This document shows, one piece after another, positions 61,545-64,000 of a stretch of DNA of 64,000 nucleotides. A program made the translations under genes and the position numbers. The notes under the pieces were generated by a model, which was given only the letters and a program-made list of their open reading frames with translations, had not been told where the DNA came from and ran no database searches. The stretch lies in assembly GCF_014217215.1 (NCBI RefSeq), contig NZ_CP056080.1, forward strand, positions 1,984,001 through 2,048,000. The letters run 5' to 3'. The stretch is from Rothia nasimurium (GTDB lineage: Bacteria; Actinomycetota; Actinomycetes; Actinomycetales; Micrococcaceae). Position 1 is the stretch's first letter; every line of letters starts with the position of its first letter.

Positions 61545-62387
61545 ATGAGCACCTCCCGTAAGCGCCGTTCTGCGCCCCACCTCCCCTCGCCCAGTGACCG
61601 CCAGATTCGTGCGGGCGTCCGTTTTGTAGCGGATTTGCCCCGGGGTCTGCGGCGGGCACTAGCCCTCCTGTTGGTTGCAGTGTTACTGGTGGGCGGCGTG
61701 CTCTGGCTGCGGTCGCACCAGTGGAATGTGCGGTCTGCTCTCGATAGCCTGCTCAACCCTGCGGGTACCGCTGTGAGCACCGGGTTTGCGGGTTCGGGGG
61801 TGCAGACCTATTCCACCGCCAGTGAGGTACTAGACGGCCTCACAGTGGCAGAGGCCTACGCAGAAACACGCTACAAGCGGGACGCCTATGGGGAGCCCTG
61901 GGCTGATATTGACAAAAACGGCTGCGACCAGCGCAATGATATCTTGACCCGCGACCTCACCAACCTTGAGATTGGGACTAACTGCTATGTGCTCTCGGGG
62001 AGCCTGCTAGACCCCTATACCGCTGAAAGCATTGACTTTACCCGTGGCCCCAAGACCAGCGAGGCTGTACCCATTGACCATGTAGTGGCCCTCTCTAATG
62101 CCTGGGTTTCTGGGGCCTGGAAGTGGAGCGCAGACCAGCGCGTACTACTAGCGAATGACCCGCTCAACCTGCAGGCGGCAGGGCAGGCAGCGAATACCCA
62201 GAAGTCCGATAAGAGCGCGGACGCCTGGCTCCCCCAGCCCGGCTACCGCTGCGAATACGTGGCACGGCAGATATCGGTAAAAGCTGCCTACCAGCTCACC
62301 GTTACAGGCGCTGAAAAGCGGGCTATGCAGGGCGTCCTCGCGACGTGCCCTGACCAGCCCGCTTACAGGTCCAGCTTCGCTGGCTAG
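61545..62387 (+). CDS. Membrane-anchored HNH-type nuclease (GmrSD C-terminal / DUF1524-like)
   Basis: A 280-residue protein. The basic N-terminus and one transmembrane segment (~38-56) put the rest outside the cell. The catalytic HNH motif is visible as IDHVVALSNAW (Asp178-His179), LLANDPLNL (Asn204, Asn208) and AANTQKSDKSADAW (Asn217), as in the DUF1524/GmrSD C-terminal fold shared by many secreted actinobacterial nucleases. Cys residues (CDQRND and TNCYVL; CEY and ATC) may form disulfides. It may scavenge DNA for nutrition. Its stop codon overlaps the convergent permease stop in CTAG. Confidence 0.82.
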   Translation: MSTSRKRRSAPHLPSPSDRQIRAGVRFVADLPRGLRRALALLLVAVLLVGGVLWLRSHQWNVRSALDSLLNPAGTAVSTGFAGSGVQTYSTASEVLDGLTVAEAYAETRYKRDAYGEPWADIDKNGCDQRNDILTRDLTNLEIGTNCYVLSGSLLDPYTAESIDFTRGPKTSEAVPIDHVVALSNAWVSGAWKWSADQRVLLANDPLNLQAAGQAANTQKSDKSADAWLPQPGYRCEYVARQISVKAAYQLTVTGAEKRAMQGVLATCPDQPAYRSSFAG

Positions 62388-63817
62388 TTGTTCTTAGCCT
62401 TTTCTTCAGCACGGGCGGTGAGGGTCTGGCCGCGGTTCTTGCGGTAGACCAGCCACCAGCCGGCGCCCAGCAGGGCGTACCAGACCGGCATGGCAATCAG
62501 GGCCTGGCGGGTGTCTTCGTACATGAAGAGCAGCACGATGACGCCCACGAAGAAGGCCAGGACGGCGTAGCAGGTAAAGACTCCACCGGGCAGCTTGTAG
62601 ACGGATGCCTCGTGGAGCTGCGGGCAGGTTTTGCGGTACTTGAGGTAGGCAATCATAATCAGCGACCAAGTAACAACGGTCAGCACCGAAGCTACGGTGG
62701 TCACCAGGGTGAAGGCCGCGATGAGGGAGTCACCCGAGTAGAGCAGAATCAGACCCGAGAAGAGGAGCACGGTGGTCAGGAAGAGACCGTTGCGGGGCAC
62801 GCCATTCTTAGAGAGCTTGCCAAAGATGGCGGGGGCACTACCGCTTTGGGCCAGGCCGTAAATCATACGGGAGGTTGAGAAGATGCCCGAGTTAGCGGAC
62901 GAGGTCGCACTGGTGAGCACCACGAAGTTCACCAGGTGGGCGGCAAAGCCTAGACCTGCCAGGGTGAACATTTCAACGAAGGGGCTCTGGTTAGGGTCGA
63001 TGTTGCGCCAGGGGGTGACCATGAGAATCACGGCCAGGGTCAGCACGTAGAAGATGATGATACGCACCGGCACCGCGTTGATGGCGCGGGGCAGGGTCTT
63101 GGTGGGGTCTTTGGTTTCAGCTGCGGTAGTACCAATCAGTTCAGCGCCCAGGAAGGCAAAGATGCCGATCTGGAAGGCCGCAAAGAAGCCGCTTGCACCC
63201 ATGGGGAAGAAGCCGCCGTCGTTCCAGAGGTTTGCAACGGAGGCCTTATCACCGTTAGGAGAGGTAAAGCCAGCGATCACCATGACCAGGCCCACGATGA
63301 TGAGAAGGACGATAGCCACAATCTTGATGAGGGCAAACCAGAACTCGATTTCACCAAAGTTCTTCACGCTGGGTAGGTTCAGAGCCAGCAACAGGCCGAT
63401 TAGGCAGAGAGCCGGAATCCAGGCCGGAAGGTCGGGCCACCAGAAGTGGACGTAGCTGGTAATAGCAATAATATCGGCAACACCGATAACGACCCAGGTA
63501 AACCAGTAGGACCAGCCCATCAGGAAACCAGCGCTGGGGCCCAGCAGGTCGGTGATGAAGTCGTTGAAGGTCTTGTAGCTGAGGTTTGACAGCAGCAGCT
63601 CACCCATGGCGCGGAGCACCAGGAAGATCACAGAACCGATGATGGCATAGACCAGCAGCAGGGAGGGGCCTGCGAGTGAGATGGTCTTGCCCGAGCCCAT
63701 AAAGAGGCCGGTGCCGATAGCGCCACCGATGGCGATGAGCTGAATATGACGGTTCGAAAGACCGCGTTGCAGACCTTCTGCCGCTTGCGGTTCAGGTGTG
63801 TGCTCGGCTGTAGCCAT
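62384..63817 (-). CDS. Amino-acid permease (APC superfamily, CycA/AnsP-like)
   Basis: A 477-residue proton-coupled amino-acid importer with 12 membrane segments. The opening GLSNRHIQLIAIGGAIGTGLFMGSGKTI (~20-47) is a hallmark of the AAT family, and FGEIEFWFALIKIVAIV (~160) is also typical. It most resembles CycA (D-Ala/D-Ser/Gly) and AnsP; the substrate cannot be fixed. ATG 63817 is chosen because AAGGGG lies upstream and the open frame above it lacks a ribosome site. It is convergent with the HNH nuclease gene. The promoter lies in 63818-64000, where no other gene is visible. Confidence 0.87.
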   Translation of the reverse strand: MATAEHTPEPQAAEGLQRGLSNRHIQLIAIGGAIGTGLFMGSGKTISLAGPSLLLVYAIIGSVIFLVLRAMGELLLSNLSYKTFNDFITDLLGPSAGFLMGWSYWFTWVVIGVADIIAITSYVHFWWPDLPAWIPALCLIGLLLALNLPSVKNFGEIEFWFALIKIVAIVLLIIVGLVMVIAGFTSPNGDKASVANLWNDGGFFPMGASGFFAAFQIGIFAFLGAELIGTTAAETKDPTKTLPRAINAVPVRIIIFYVLTLAVILMVTPWRNIDPNQSPFVEMFTLAGLGFAAHLVNFVVLTSATSSANSGIFSTSRMIYGLAQSGSAPAIFGKLSKNGVPRNGLFLTTVLLFSGLILLYSGDSLIAAFTLVTTVASVLTVVTWSLIMIAYLKYRKTCPQLHEASVYKLPGGVFTCYAVLAFFVGVIVLLFMYEDTRQALIAMPVWYALLGAGWWLVYRKNRGQTLTARAEEKAKNN

Positions 63818-64000
63818 GAGCGCCCCCCTTAGAAGAGTCAAAGACCTGCCGGAAGCGAACACGGCCCCTCTGCTGCGAGGAGAGCGGGGATTACGCGCCT
63901 TTCCAGACCGGTATTTTGTTATAGTTCAGGTCAAGTGTAGTCCTTCTTGCAGAGGTGTTTTTCCGTACAGGCTCAACACGAGCGTCCGACCAGCTACCCT

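Overview
The window comes from a high-GC actinobacterium, most likely a member of the Micrococcaceae close to Rothia (inference from gene content and order, not from a search). Supporting points are a mycothiol S-conjugate amidase, the cluster enolase / FtsB-like / DUF501 / Ppx-GppA / S8 protease, the PerM-like / purN / purH neighbourhood, and the actinobacterial sdhCDAB order. It reads as chromosomal backbone. No prophage, insertion sequence, CRISPR array or rRNA operon was seen.

Layout. 0-8 kb: hemolysin III-like protein, mca with a small membrane protein, DUF4307, greA, ilvA with an AI-2E-type exporter, a Bax1-I membrane protein and a HAD phosphatase. 8.3 kb: one tRNA with a UAA anticodon but a short variable arm. 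8.4-15 kb: ndh, an S8 protease, ppx, DUF501, ftsB-like and eno. 15.4-26.4 kb: a minus-strand run for nucleoside uptake and salvage: a BMP lipoprotein, an ABC ATPase, two permeases, cdd, deoA, an unrecognised acidic-linker protein, add and mazG. 26.7-29 kb: an M20 amidohydrolase and a Tat-type secreted protein in AT-richer surroundings. 29-32.6 kb: sdhCDAB. 32.9-35.5 kb: manC, then an AztD-like zinc-chaperone lipoprotein behind a Zur-like box.

35.7-41.6 kb: a 2H phosphoesterase, trpS, a small membrane protein, a GntR regulator, folD-glyA (one-carbon metabolism) and a TetR regulator. 41.8-49.5 kb: a solute-binding/VWA protein, purH, purN, a PerM-like protein and an SDR. 49.6-50.2 kb: a PIN toxin with a probably truncated antitoxin. 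50.5-59.8 kb: a SWIM-SNF2 helicase, an MFS exporter, a double aldo/keto reductase and Tex. 60-63.8 kb: an unknown protein with short HNH-repeat-like segments, a membrane-anchored HNH nuclease and an amino-acid permease.

Most genes serve core metabolism. The least ordinary signals are: (i) a family of long palindromic intergenic repeats sitting almost only between convergent genes; (ii) a strikingly frequent heptamer GGCGTCC/GGACGCC that also builds several intergenic hairpins; (iii) the unusual UAA tRNA; (iv) a Zur-type operator placed on a stand-alone aztD-like gene; and (v) two aldo/keto reductases fused through what looks like a former intergenic spacer.
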